Assembly: GCA_020630435.1 (NCBI GenBank) | Contig: JAHDBJ010000015.1 | Coordinates: 1-64,000, forward strand | Direction: 5' to 3' | Length of the DNA stretch: 64,000 nucleotides | Origin: Saprospiraceae bacterium | GTDB lineage: Bacteria > Bacteroidota > Bacteroidia > Chitinophagales > Saprospiraceae | In this document: piece after piece, positions 19,229-27,644 of the stretch | Position numbering within the stretch: position 1 is the first letter of the stretch | How the letters are laid out: every line of letters starts with the position of its first letter | Translations under genes and position numbers: made by a program | The notes under the pieces: generated by a model | Told to the model about the DNA's origin: nothing | What the model saw: only the letters and a program-made list of their open reading frames with translations | Database searches by the model: none

Positions 19229-20716
19229 ATGATACAAGATAAAGAGTTGATAAAACTGATTTTTGGATTTAAGATTAAATACTTACGTCAAGAAAAAAAC
19301 TTATCCTACCAACAGTTGTCCGAATTAACTGGCTCTTCTTTATCGTATTTGCATGAGATTGAAAATGGAAAAAAATACCCAAGTACTAAGAAAATAATCG
19401 CTTTAGCCAATGCTTTAGGTGTAGAATACGATGATTTAGTGTCTACCAAAAAAGCACCTAAGAAAATGAAGCCAGTAATTGATTTACTCAATTCTGATTT
19501 CTTTAATCTATTCCCAATAGATTTCTTTGGTATTGAAATGAATCGACTATTGGAATTATTCTCTAAAACACCAGATAAGCTCAATGCCTTCCTAGGCACG
19601 ATATTCAAGATTACTCGAAATTATCATGTACGAGAGGAGAATTTTTACCAAGCAGCCCTTCGTTCGTACCAAGATTTACATAATAATTATTTCATTGAAT
19701 TAGAACAGGCTACAAAACGATTTAAGACAGAAAATGATATAAAAGGAACATTGCCTTATACGGCGGGTTTTTTGGAAAAAGTACTCAAAGATAGATTTGA
19801 AATCACTATAGATAGAACGAAATTAGCAACACATGAATCTTTGAATATAGTGCGTTCGTTTTTTGATCGAGATGAAAATAAACTCTATTTAAATAAATGG
19901 TTAGATACGGCTCAAGAAAATTTTATACTGGGACGAGAAATTGCTTTTCAATATCTAGGATTAAAGGAACGCTCTTATGAAACTCGGATTTTGAAAATGG
20001 ATAATTTTGAAATGCTACTCAATAATTTTAAAGCATCCTATTTCTCAGCGGCATTGCTCATGGATGAAGAGGAGATGGCGCAAGATATTCAAAATATTCT
20101 AGAAAAAAACGAGTGGGACGCTACTGCTTTTTTAGGCTTATTGTCAAAATATAATGTAACGCCAGAGATGTTGCTTCAACGAATGACCAACATCTTTCCA
20201 AAGATGGGTATCCATGATTTATTTTTTATAAGAATATATGGTAGTGCTGCATTGAAGCGGTTTAATATGACCAAAGAATTGCACCTTTCTCAATTGCATA
20301 ACCCACACGCTTCGGAGCTGAATGAGAATTATTGTCAACGATGGGTTTCTATTTCCATTTTGAAAAAATTAAGAGCGATTATTCCTGCTACGAAAACCCC
20401 CATCGCAGATGCTCAAATCTCAAAATATTGGGAGTCTCCGAATGAATACCTCTGTCTGTCAATTGCTAAACCATTAAAAAGTAATCCTAAAGCGAGTATT
20501 AGCGTGACAATAGGATTGCTAGTAAATGAAGAACTACGAAAACGAGTTAACTTTCTAAATCAAGCAGCCTTAAAAAAATTAGATGTCAATACAACCTGTG
20601 AACGATGTTCAATTCCTGATTGCCTAGAACGAAAAACACCGCCCATCGTTCTAGAAAAAAGAAATGAAGTAAAAGAAGTATTTAACCAACTTAATAGATT
20701 AAAGTCAATTGAATAA
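19229..20716 (+). CDS. XRE-family regulator of the ScfR/PrpR type
   Basis: The 495-residue protein begins with a Cro/C1-type HTH (about 11-65; SYQQLSELTGSSLSYLHEIENGKKYPS). The middle resembles the IrrE/ImmA-like domain, but where a metallopeptidase would have HExxH it reads GREIAFQYLG, so no peptidase activity is expected. The C-terminal part carries a cysteine set C457, C460, C465 (CERCSIPDC). The same architecture occurs in short-chain acyl-responsive regulators such as ScfR and mycobacterial PrpR/RamB, where the C-terminal cysteines bind an iron-sulphur cluster. Those proteins control propionate and acetate metabolism; no such genes are adjacent here. Its stop is 4 bp from the convergent yraN stop. 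Confidence 0.75.
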   Translation: MIQDKELIKLIFGFKIKYLRQEKNLSYQQLSELTGSSLSYLHEIENGKKYPSTKKIIALANALGVEYDDLVSTKKAPKKMKPVIDLLNSDFFNLFPIDFFGIEMNRLLELFSKTPDKLNAFLGTIFKITRNYHVREENFYQAALRSYQDLHNNYFIELEQATKRFKTENDIKGTLPYTAGFLEKVLKDRFEITIDRTKLATHESLNIVRSFFDRDENKLYLNKWLDTAQENFILGREIAFQYLGLKERSYETRILKMDNFEMLLNNFKASYFSAALLMDEEEMAQDIQNILEKNEWDATAFLGLLSKYNVTPEMLLQRMTNIFPKMGIHDLFFIRIYGSAALKRFNMTKELHLSQLHNPHASELNENYCQRWVSISILKKLRAIIPATKTPIADAQISKYWESPNEYLCLSIAKPLKSNPKASISVTIGLLVNEELRKRVNFLNQAALKKLDVNTTCERCSIPDCLERKTPPIVLEKRNEVKEVFNQLNRLKSIE

Positions 20717-20720
20717 ATTT

Positions 20721-21092
20721 TTAATACTCATCCCATGTAGGAAAAAAGGCATCTTCAAAATGTTCTATTATGACGTGCTGTTTTTTTAGGGATACCGCAA
20801 TTATATCAAAACGAATTGCCCAGTCAAAGTCGATTTGTTGCATATAAGCATTGGCTGCATCTAGTAATAAGGCTTCTTTCTTGGCATCGACAAAACTTTC
20901 GGGTGTACCATAATCTTCACGGCTTCGAGTTTTTACCTCAACAAAGACAAGTGTCTTTCGATCCATAGCAATTAGATCGATTTCGGCTCGTTTAAACCGC
21001 CAGTTTTGTTCTACTATTTTATATCCTTTTTTTTGTAAAAAAGTATAGGCGAGCAATTCCCCTTGCTTACCAATTTCATTATGTATAGCCAT
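20721..21092 (-). CDS. yraN: YraN family (UPF0102) endonuclease-like protein
   Basis: The 123-residue product has the RecB/Holliday-resolvase-like nuclease fold of UPF0102. NEIGKQGELLAYTFLQKKGY begins the family domain, followed by the acidic core ExD (E37, D39) and ExK (E52, K54 in VFVEVKTR). The DNA substrate of YraN proteins is not firmly established. It lies 74 bp downstream of the class V aminotransferase on the same strand and is likely the last gene of that transcription unit. Confidence 0.88.
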   Translation of the reverse strand: MAIHNEIGKQGELLAYTFLQKKGYKIVEQNWRFKRAEIDLIAMDRKTLVFVEVKTRSREDYGTPESFVDAKKEALLLDAANAYMQQIDFDWAIRFDIIAVSLKKQHVIIEHFEDAFFPTWDEY

Positions 21093-21166
21093 AAAATTCT
21101 AAAAAAAGGGTTTGGATAAAAACAAATATAACAATTTAAATTTATTTGCCCAAAGAAGTAATTACT

Positions 21167-22666
21167 CTATCCTAAGGCTTTAAACCATTTTTTGACAATA
21201 TCTTTTTCACTAGGGCAATCTTTTTTATATGAAAATTCATTTTTAAGTAAATTATAATCATAATCTTTTGCCCATAGTTTATGATTTCTAGCAAGTTCAT
21301 CGAGTGCGTTAAGAATAAATTCGATTTCTTCATTACTTGTAGTAGGGTGAATAGACAACCTAATCCAACCAGGCTTAGCCGATAGGTCGCCAAGATTGAT
21401 TCGATTGGTAATGTTTTTGGAATAATGTTTATCGACATCAAGGAGATAATGTCCATACGTTCCTGCGCAAGAACAACCCCCTCGAACTTGTATACCAAAA
21501 CGGTCATTAAGAATTTTCACACCTAAATTATAGTGTAATTCTTCAATATAAAAAGAGATGACTCCAAGGCGGTTTCTGATATTGCCAGCGAGGATATGTA
21601 GGTTAGAAATTTTATCTAATCCTTTCCAGAGGACATTGAGTATTTCTTTTTCCCGTTTTAAAATTTTAGCTACCCCCATTTGCTCCTTTAACTGAATAGC
21701 AAAAGCGACACGCATCGTTTGGAGGAAAGCTGGTGTACCGCCATCTTCTCTAGCTTCGATTTCCTCTATATATTGATGTTCACCCCAAGGATTTGTCCAG
21801 TCTACTGTTCCGCCGCCTGGATTGTCAGGAATTTTATTTTTGTATAATTTTGAATTAAAAATAAGAATACCCGAAGCACCAGGTCCTCCTAGGAATTTAT
21901 GTGGAGAAAAATAGATAGCATCAAGATATTGTAGTTCGTTTTTTGGGTGCATATCAATATCAATATAGGGTGCAGAACAAGCAAAATCAACAAAACATAA
22001 GCCATTATGTTGGTGCATGATTTCAGCTATTTCATGATAAGGCGTTTTTATACCTGTGACATTAGAGCAAGAAGTAACGGCTGCAATTTTTATTTTGCGA
22101 CCAGTATTTTTTTCTAACATTTTTTTTAAATGTTCTAGATCGACTAAGCCTTCTGGAGTTGCTTTTATAACCTTTACTTCAGCGATAGTTTCCAACCATG
22201 AAGTTTGATTGGAGTGGTGTTCCATATGAGTTACAAATATAACAGGACGTAATGCTTTAGGAAGTTCTAATAGTGGTCTATATTTTTCATGTATTTTTAG
22301 CCCTAAAATACGTTGGAATTTATTGACGACTCCCGTCATGCCCGAATTAGAAGAAATGAGGATGTCATTCTCATTTGCCCCAACGTGTTTTTTGATGACT
22401 TTCTTGGCTTTGTGATAGGCTAAGGTCATGGCACAACCTGTGACCGTTGTTTCAGTATGTGTGTTTCCTACTAGCGGTGCAATTTCTTTTGTCATCAGAT
22501 CTTCTATCGGTTGATAAAGACGACCACTAGCTGTCCAGTCGACATAGATGATTTTCTTTTTTCCAAAAGGAGTACGAAATTCTTGGTCGATACCGATTAT
22601 AGATTTACGGAAAGGGGTAAAGTACGCTTCAAGCGTTGTTGGATTAGATTTGGTTAGAACATTCAT
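21167..22666 (-). CDS. class V aminotransferase-fold PLP enzyme (cysteine desulfurase-like)
   Basis: The 499-residue protein has the class V aminotransferase fold. The PLP-binding lysine is K257 in SPHKFLGGPG, preceded by the FVDFACSAP aspartate that binds the pyridine nitrogen. Near the C terminus the segment RGGCSCAG resembles the mobile-cysteine loop of SufS/Csd cysteine desulfurases, but the protein is about 90 residues longer than SufS and has a distinct N terminus. Sulphur transfer is therefore possible but not proven. It lies between glmM and yraN on the minus strand; a long inverted repeat sits upstream of it. Confidence 0.75.
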   Translation of the reverse strand: MNVLTKSNPTTLEAYFTPFRKSIIGIDQEFRTPFGKKKIIYVDWTASGRLYQPIEDLMTKEIAPLVGNTHTETTVTGCAMTLAYHKAKKVIKKHVGANENDILISSNSGMTGVVNKFQRILGLKIHEKYRPLLELPKALRPVIFVTHMEHHSNQTSWLETIAEVKVIKATPEGLVDLEHLKKMLEKNTGRKIKIAAVTSCSNVTGIKTPYHEIAEIMHQHNGLCFVDFACSAPYIDIDMHPKNELQYLDAIYFSPHKFLGGPGASGILIFNSKLYKNKIPDNPGGGTVDWTNPWGEHQYIEEIEAREDGGTPAFLQTMRVAFAIQLKEQMGVAKILKREKEILNVLWKGLDKISNLHILAGNIRNRLGVISFYIEELHYNLGVKILNDRFGIQVRGGCSCAGTYGHYLLDVDKHYSKNITNRINLGDLSAKPGWIRLSIHPTTSNEEIEFILNALDELARNHKLWAKDYDYNLLKNEFSYKKDCPSEKDIVKKWFKALG

Positions 22667-22746
22667 AGTAAGGTTAGGTTTTTAATATCATAAAGAATCA
22701 CTTTATGATTGGTTTACTACAAAGTTCTCTTTTTTATGGTAGAGTT

Positions 22747-22793
22747 CCAAGCGTTTTAACTTTCCAAAAACTAAGAACTGTTAAAACGCTTGG
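22747..22793 (-). terminator. 14-bp inverted repeat between glmM and the class V gene
   Basis: A perfect 14-bp inverted repeat (CCAAGCGTTTTAAC at 22747-22760, complement at 22780-22793) has a 19-base loop. It follows the glmM stop (22809) by 15 bp on the minus strand. No U run follows on that strand (AACTCTACC), so it may be a Rho-dependent end, an attenuator or a processing hairpin before the next gene. Confidence 0.6.
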
Positions 22794-22808
22794 AGATGTA
22801 GGGGTATA

Positions 22809-24200
22809 TTATACAGTAGCATTTTTTAATACCTCGTTGATATCAGCTTTGATTTTAGCGGCAAGGTTATCAGCAACAACATTAGAAGTACTCTCTGTAT
22901 AAATTCTTATGATGGGTTCCGTATTGGATTTTCTTAAGTGAATCCAATCCGTTTCAAATTCTATTTTAAGACCATCAATAGTATTTTGCGGTTGTTTGTT
23001 GTATTTTTTTGATAGCTCTTTCAACAAAATATCCAAATCGATCTCTTTCGGTATCTCGATTTTATTTTTAGAGATGGTGTAATCAGGATATGTTTTTCGT
23101 AAGAACGAGATAGGTTTGTCAAACTCTGCCAAATAGGTTAGCATTAATGCTATACCTACTAAGGCATCTCGACCATAGTGCAAAGCAGGATAGATTACAC
23201 CACCGTTTCCTTCTCCCCCAATGACGGCGTTGGTAGCCTTCATTTTTTCGACTACATTGACTTCTCCGACAGCTGCTGCTTCATATTTGCCTTTATGTTT
23301 TTCTGTTATATCTCTCAATGCTCTAGTAGAGGAAAGATTAGATACGGTGTTTCCTGACTTGTTCTTTAAAATATAATCTGCTACAGCAACAAGTGTATAT
23401 TCCTCTCCAAACATCTCTCCATCTTCACACACTAAGGCCAAACGATCTACATCGGGATCGACGGCTATACCTATATCTGCGTTATGAAATAATACAGCAT
23501 TTGAAAGTTCTGATAAGTTTTCGGGTAAAGGTTCAGGATTATGAGCAAACTGACCTGTAACTTCTTCATTTAGAACAATGACCTCACACCCCATTTGTTC
23601 TAACAGAGGGGGTACGGATATAGCTCCAGTTGAATTAACAGCATCAACAACGACTTTGAATTGCTTTTTTTCAACAATTGCTTTTTTTACAAGCGGTAAT
23701 TTGAAGATTTCGTCTATATGTTTTTGGATATAACTATCATCTTTGGTGAGTGTTCCTAGATTATCTACAGATGTATATTCTATCGCTCTTTTTTCAATTA
23801 GGGCTAGGACTTCTTTCCCGTCTTGTGCGGAAATAAATTCTCCTAAGTGGTTAACAAACTTTAGCGCATTCCAATGTTTAGGATTGTGACTAGCTGTAAT
23901 AATAATTCCTGCTCCAGCATTTTCCATAGGAACAGCCATTTCAACGGTAGGAGTCGTTGATAATCCAAGATCAACAACATTTATACCCAAAGAACGTAAT
24001 GTGCTAATAACAAGGTTAGCAACAATTTCACCCGATATTCTGGCATCTCTTCCAACTATGATTTTAGGGTTTTCGGTTTTTTGGATCACCCAATAGCCAA
24101 AGGCAGCAGCACATTCGACAATATCTTGTGGGGTAAGATTATCGCCTGCTAGCCCTCCTATTGTCCCTCGTATTCCTGATATAGATTTTATTAGTGACAA
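22809..24200 (-). CDS. glmM: phosphoglucosamine mutase
   Basis: GlmM converts glucosamine-6-phosphate to glucosamine-1-phosphate for UDP-GlcNAc, and so for peptidoglycan and lipid A. The 463-residue protein has all four domains of the alpha-D-phosphohexomutase family. The phosphoserine loop TASHNP is at 102-107 with S104, and the metal loop DPDVDRLAL and the sugar-binding GEGNGGV follow. The C-terminal phosphate-binding RKSNTEPIIRIY is present. The start MSLIKSISGIRGTIGG is conserved. The upstream 265-bp gap holds the terminators of the next minus-strand cluster. Confidence 0.93.
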   Translation of the reverse strand: MSLIKSISGIRGTIGGLAGDNLTPQDIVECAAAFGYWVIQKTENPKIIVGRDARISGEIVANLVISTLRSLGINVVDLGLSTTPTVEMAVPMENAGAGIIITASHNPKHWNALKFVNHLGEFISAQDGKEVLALIEKRAIEYTSVDNLGTLTKDDSYIQKHIDEIFKLPLVKKAIVEKKQFKVVVDAVNSTGAISVPPLLEQMGCEVIVLNEEVTGQFAHNPEPLPENLSELSNAVLFHNADIGIAVDPDVDRLALVCEDGEMFGEEYTLVAVADYILKNKSGNTVSNLSSTRALRDITEKHKGKYEAAAVGEVNVVEKMKATNAVIGGEGNGGVIYPALHYGRDALVGIALMLTYLAEFDKPISFLRKTYPDYTISKNKIEIPKEIDLDILLKELSKKYNKQPQNTIDGLKIEFETDWIHLRKSNTEPIIRIYTESTSNVVADNLAAKIKADINEVLKNATV

Positions 24201-24327
24201 GATTCGTAAGTTTTTACAAAAAATATGTTTTGAATTTGGGAAGCAAAAGTATCAAATTATTATGTAATTTTTATTGGAGAGTTGAAAATTCATTGAAAAA
24301 TTATTTTTATTGAAAATAATTGCATGA

Positions 24328-24371
24328 AAAAGCCGATGAGATTTATATTCTTTTACATAAACTCATCGGCT
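24328..24371 (-). terminator. intrinsic terminator (minus strand) after the SprB-repeat gene
   Basis: A perfect 10-bp stem (AGCCGATGAG at 24331-24340 with its complement at 24362-24371) is followed on the minus strand by TTTTTCATG. It is about 95 bp past the stop of the 24466 gene and most likely ends the three-gene secretion cluster. Confidence 0.75.
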
Positions 24372-24411
24372 ACATCATTCAATGTAATTAAAACTTTAGA
24401 TTTTATAAAAG

Positions 24412-24443
24412 GGAAGCAATGAGGTATTAAACTCATTACTTCC
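24412..24443 (-). terminator. second hairpin close to the SprB-repeat gene stop
   Basis: A 12-bp stem with one mismatch (GGAAGCAATGAG at 24412-24423 against 24432-24443) has an eight-base loop and is followed on the minus strand by CCCTTTTAT. With the hairpin at 24331 it makes a tandem terminator pair. Confidence 0.65.
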
Positions 24444-24465
24444 TATATAATGATAAAAAACTACC

Positions 24466-26631
24466 TTATTTAATATGTATCATCTTATGAGAAGATTGAT
24501 TTTGTTTAGAATCGTTGATGTTAATTTGATAGATGCCTTCTGGTAACTCTTTAGGGAGTTTGATATTAATATTTTGCTCTCCTCTAGCGATTGAGAATCT
24601 TTTTTCAAAGACTCTTTGATTTAAAATGTCATAGATTTCTACGTGTATCTGTTCTTCTTGGGAAGAAGAGAACTCAATGTTGATATAATCTGTAAAAGGA
24701 TTAGGATAAATTGATTTGACAAAGTTCGAATTATTATTTAGTCGAGTTTTCGGGTTATCATGACCATTTCCAGGATTAGGTGATAGTCCTGGATCAACAC
24801 AATTTTTGAAAGAGTTAAGTAATTCATCAATACCTTCATCATATGTTGAATTTCCATTTTCATCACAGAAAATATATTGAATAGTACAATTACAACCACA
24901 AAGGTCATCATATATATTAACAGTTCGATTTCTTAATATCCATTGACGATCAAATTCATATGAAATGTCTTGATAATCATTTTCTGCGAATCCTGAGACG
25001 TAACAAGTGGTAATGCGCTCACACCAATAATATGTACCGTTTATCGATATAGCATTATCAGGCTGCCATCCAGGCTCAGCTGAACCCTGTGTTATGCTTG
25101 TTGTGGTATATCCTTCATAGGTGATAAAAGGGAATTCAGCATCTTTACAATATACTTCTACTTCACAATTTTGATAATTACGTTTATACTCTAAGTCATC
25201 CGCAAAGGCAACGTTAGCCTCCATTACAGCACCTGTAGTAGAACAAACTCTATCGACGTATTGACAGAAATTAGGGTTTGGCTCTAGAGTTATTTCTCCT
25301 TCTTCGGATAAATGAGGTACTTCGTCCCCATTACAATAATACCTTGTTCCACATTCTGTATAAGTATTAAAGTCTTCTTCCACTAGTTGGACAGATTCAT
25401 CAATAGTGAAACTACCACTAACAATACAACCATTTCCATCTGTCACTTGAATACTGTGATTTGTAACTGCAGGTAAATTATGTAAAGTATGAGAGTTACT
25501 AGGTGATGTTACAACAGGGCTATTAAAATCATAGGTATAGGGAGAAGTTCCTCCTATTACATTTACTGTAATAGATCCTTCATTAGCTTGTGGACAAGTG
25601 TTGATAGTGCTAATATCTAATGATAGTTCAGGGTATGCTTCGACATCAAAGCATTCTACTTTTACACATCCTTCGTTGTTGCTAACGGTGACACAATAAG
25701 TTCCCTCTTCTAGACCCACTATTTGAGCTGTGTTGTTTTCTCCTGTTGACCATGCGTAATTATAGGGTTCTGTTGCACTTATGATTATTGAACCATTGTC
25801 GGAATTATAACAAGTCTTGTTAACAGTTGCACTAATTTGGGGTAAAGGTTTATTACCTACAATGAAATAGTCCGTGTAGTAACATCCATTAGCATCGGTT
25901 ATAGTAACAGCGTGAGTGCCAGGTGATGCTTGTACAATGGTATATGGATTTACATTTATCCCATCTGTATTCCAGTAGTAAGAATAAGGCGGATTTCCAC
26001 CGTTTACTTGAAGCTGGATAGCACCTGAATTATTATTGGGACAGGACTCGTTTATATCCGCTTCGACCTGTAATTCAGATTCTATTGTAAATGTTTTTGA
26101 ACTTTTACATCCTGTGTTTCCTTCTGTTACAGTTACAGTATAGTTACCATTAGGCAATTGATAAATAGAAGAAGTGGTTTGCCCTGTATTCCATAGATAT
26201 TGGAAACTACTTCCACCACTAGGATAGACGGCAATAGATCCTGTAGGCATACCAATAGCATTTGGGCAGTTATTATTGACGGTAGCGTCAATGGAGACAT
26301 TACTGGTACAAAGACCAATATTTATATCAACTGTTTGTCCACAGTCCGTATAATTATTGAATACGGTTAAAGTATAAGTACCAAAACACATTTCATCTAG
26401 GCTAGGAGATGTAGAGGTGAATTTTTTACCATTAGGGTCAATCCAGTAATAGGTGAAAGGCCCAGCAGTTCCAGTCACTTCTATAACCACGGAGCCTGTA
26501 CAATCATTCATGGATTGACTAGGGTTGACATCAACTACGGTGACTTGTGCAGACGTATTAATATTACTCAGCGATAAGCATAAGATTAATGCTGCACTTT
26601 TTATGATTAAAGTTTTTATATATTGTTTCAT
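24466..26631 (-). CDS. SprB-repeat protein with T9SS type A sorting domain
   Basis: The 721-residue secreted protein has a signal peptide (to about residue 28). Five repeats with the SprB pattern of a GG-containing turn followed by PYxYxW lie in the first half (PFTYYW, FQYLWNTG, NPPYSYYWNTDG, EPYNYAWSTG, SPYTYDF). Cys-rich segments follow, and a C-terminal sorting domain (last about 80 residues: YPNPFTDYINIEF ... GIYQI) ends the protein. SprB repeats occur in the gliding adhesin of Flavobacterium; here they suggest a surface adhesin-like cargo of the type IX system. It is 3 bp downstream of 26635 and is the last gene of a three-gene cluster. Confidence 0.85.
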   Translation of the reverse strand: MKQYIKTLIIKSAALILCLSLSNINTSAQVTVVDVNPSQSMNDCTGSVVIEVTGTAGPFTYYWIDPNGKKFTSTSPSLDEMCFGTYTLTVFNNYTDCGQTVDINIGLCTSNVSIDATVNNNCPNAIGMPTGSIAVYPSGGSSFQYLWNTGQTTSSIYQLPNGNYTVTVTEGNTGCKSSKTFTIESELQVEADINESCPNNNSGAIQLQVNGGNPPYSYYWNTDGINVNPYTIVQASPGTHAVTITDANGCYYTDYFIVGNKPLPQISATVNKTCYNSDNGSIIISATEPYNYAWSTGENNTAQIVGLEEGTYCVTVSNNEGCVKVECFDVEAYPELSLDISTINTCPQANEGSITVNVIGGTSPYTYDFNSPVVTSPSNSHTLHNLPAVTNHSIQVTDGNGCIVSGSFTIDESVQLVEEDFNTYTECGTRYYCNGDEVPHLSEEGEITLEPNPNFCQYVDRVCSTTGAVMEANVAFADDLEYKRNYQNCEVEVYCKDAEFPFITYEGYTTTSITQGSAEPGWQPDNAISINGTYYWCERITTCYVSGFAENDYQDISYEFDRQWILRNRTVNIYDDLCGCNCTIQYIFCDENGNSTYDEGIDELLNSFKNCVDPGLSPNPGNGHDNPKTRLNNNSNFVKSIYPNPFTDYINIEFSSSQEEQIHVEIYDILNQRVFEKRFSIARGEQNINIKLPKELPEGIYQININDSKQNQSSHKMIHIK

Positions 26632-26634
26632 ATC

Positions 26635-27627
26635 TTATTTAAATTTAAAGTTGTACTTGTTAGAAGCGAACTGTTTGAAGTATAAATCGATTTTTAGTCT
26701 AGTTTTTAGATATTCACTATCTGTAATCACTCCAGTTGTTAATTTTTGATACAAATGCTCATAATGAAGAGGTTTGATATATTGTTGCATAAACCTAGAC
26801 TTGCTCGGTTTTAACTCTTCTAGAAGCTTACTAGCATGATCAAACATCACCTTTTTTTGTATTTTATCTTCTTTTTTACCTTTTAGGATATACATCTTTG
26901 TAAGTTGTATTTTTGCCCAGTTGGTATAAGATGAATTCGGAAATTGTTGAATAAAGGTTTTTAATTCATTTTCAGATACGCCATTTTGTGCACCAAGCCC
27001 CCAAAGATTTTTTAGGACAGCATACTCAAAAATAGCGTGTGGTAAATTTGTATTGGACAACCATTTTTGGGCTTTACGGTCATTCTTGGCACTAGATTTA
27101 AACTTTACTTCAATTGTATTAGAGATAATTTCAATTTTTTTACTATTTATAAGTGGGTAGTAAACGGCTCTAATGAGGACTTGTTTATAGTCTTCAAAAA
27201 GATAGTTTGAACTGTCAAAACCACCGTTAACAGGAAGGTAGACGAAGTCGTTATTAATACTATCTTTTGGAGCAATATCCAATGTGTTTTTACCAAAACT
27301 ATGATTACATCCTATATGTTGCTTGTATTTGAATTTGTAGTGTAAATCAGATTGATAGAGTTTTTGCCATTGCTTATTTTTTTTATTAAAAAATTGCAAT
27401 TCAGGAATATAATGTTTACCAAAAGGTTGTTTAATTTTATAGGTAGAGGTATCCGCATTATTTTTAACTTCTAGTTGATAGAAGATAGGTTCTATGCTAG
27501 AGGTTAATTCTTGATTTAATTTTAGATTTAGACTTAAATCATTGATAAGATGCTCTACAGTATTTTGTGCATCTACCCCTAAGATATAGGTTATGTATAT
27601 GAGGAAAAATAATATTGTTTTTTTCAT
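26635..27627 (-). CDS. secreted protein of unknown function in the SprB/metalloprotease cluster
   Basis: The 330-residue product starts with a signal peptide (to DAQ, about residue 21). The mature protein is Lys- and aromatic-rich and has no cysteine cluster or sorting domain. A middle part (about 60-175) reads like a beta-rich domain. The C-terminal half (about 190-330) is helical and repeat-like, with LKTFIQQFPNSSYTNWAKIQLTKMYILKGK resembling TPR-type helices. No known family is recognised. It lies 17 bp after the metalloprotease gene and 3 bp before the SprB-repeat gene, so co-expression is likely. Confidence 0.65.
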   Translation of the reverse strand: MKKTILFFLIYITYILGVDAQNTVEHLINDLSLNLKLNQELTSSIEPIFYQLEVKNNADTSTYKIKQPFGKHYIPELQFFNKKNKQWQKLYQSDLHYKFKYKQHIGCNHSFGKNTLDIAPKDSINNDFVYLPVNGGFDSSNYLFEDYKQVLIRAVYYPLINSKKIEIISNTIEVKFKSSAKNDRKAQKWLSNTNLPHAIFEYAVLKNLWGLGAQNGVSENELKTFIQQFPNSSYTNWAKIQLTKMYILKGKKEDKIQKKVMFDHASKLLEELKPSKSRFMQQYIKPLHYEHLYQKLTTGVITDSEYLKTRLKIDLYFKQFASNKYNFKFK

Positions 27628-27644
27628 GATAAAATGATTTTAAA

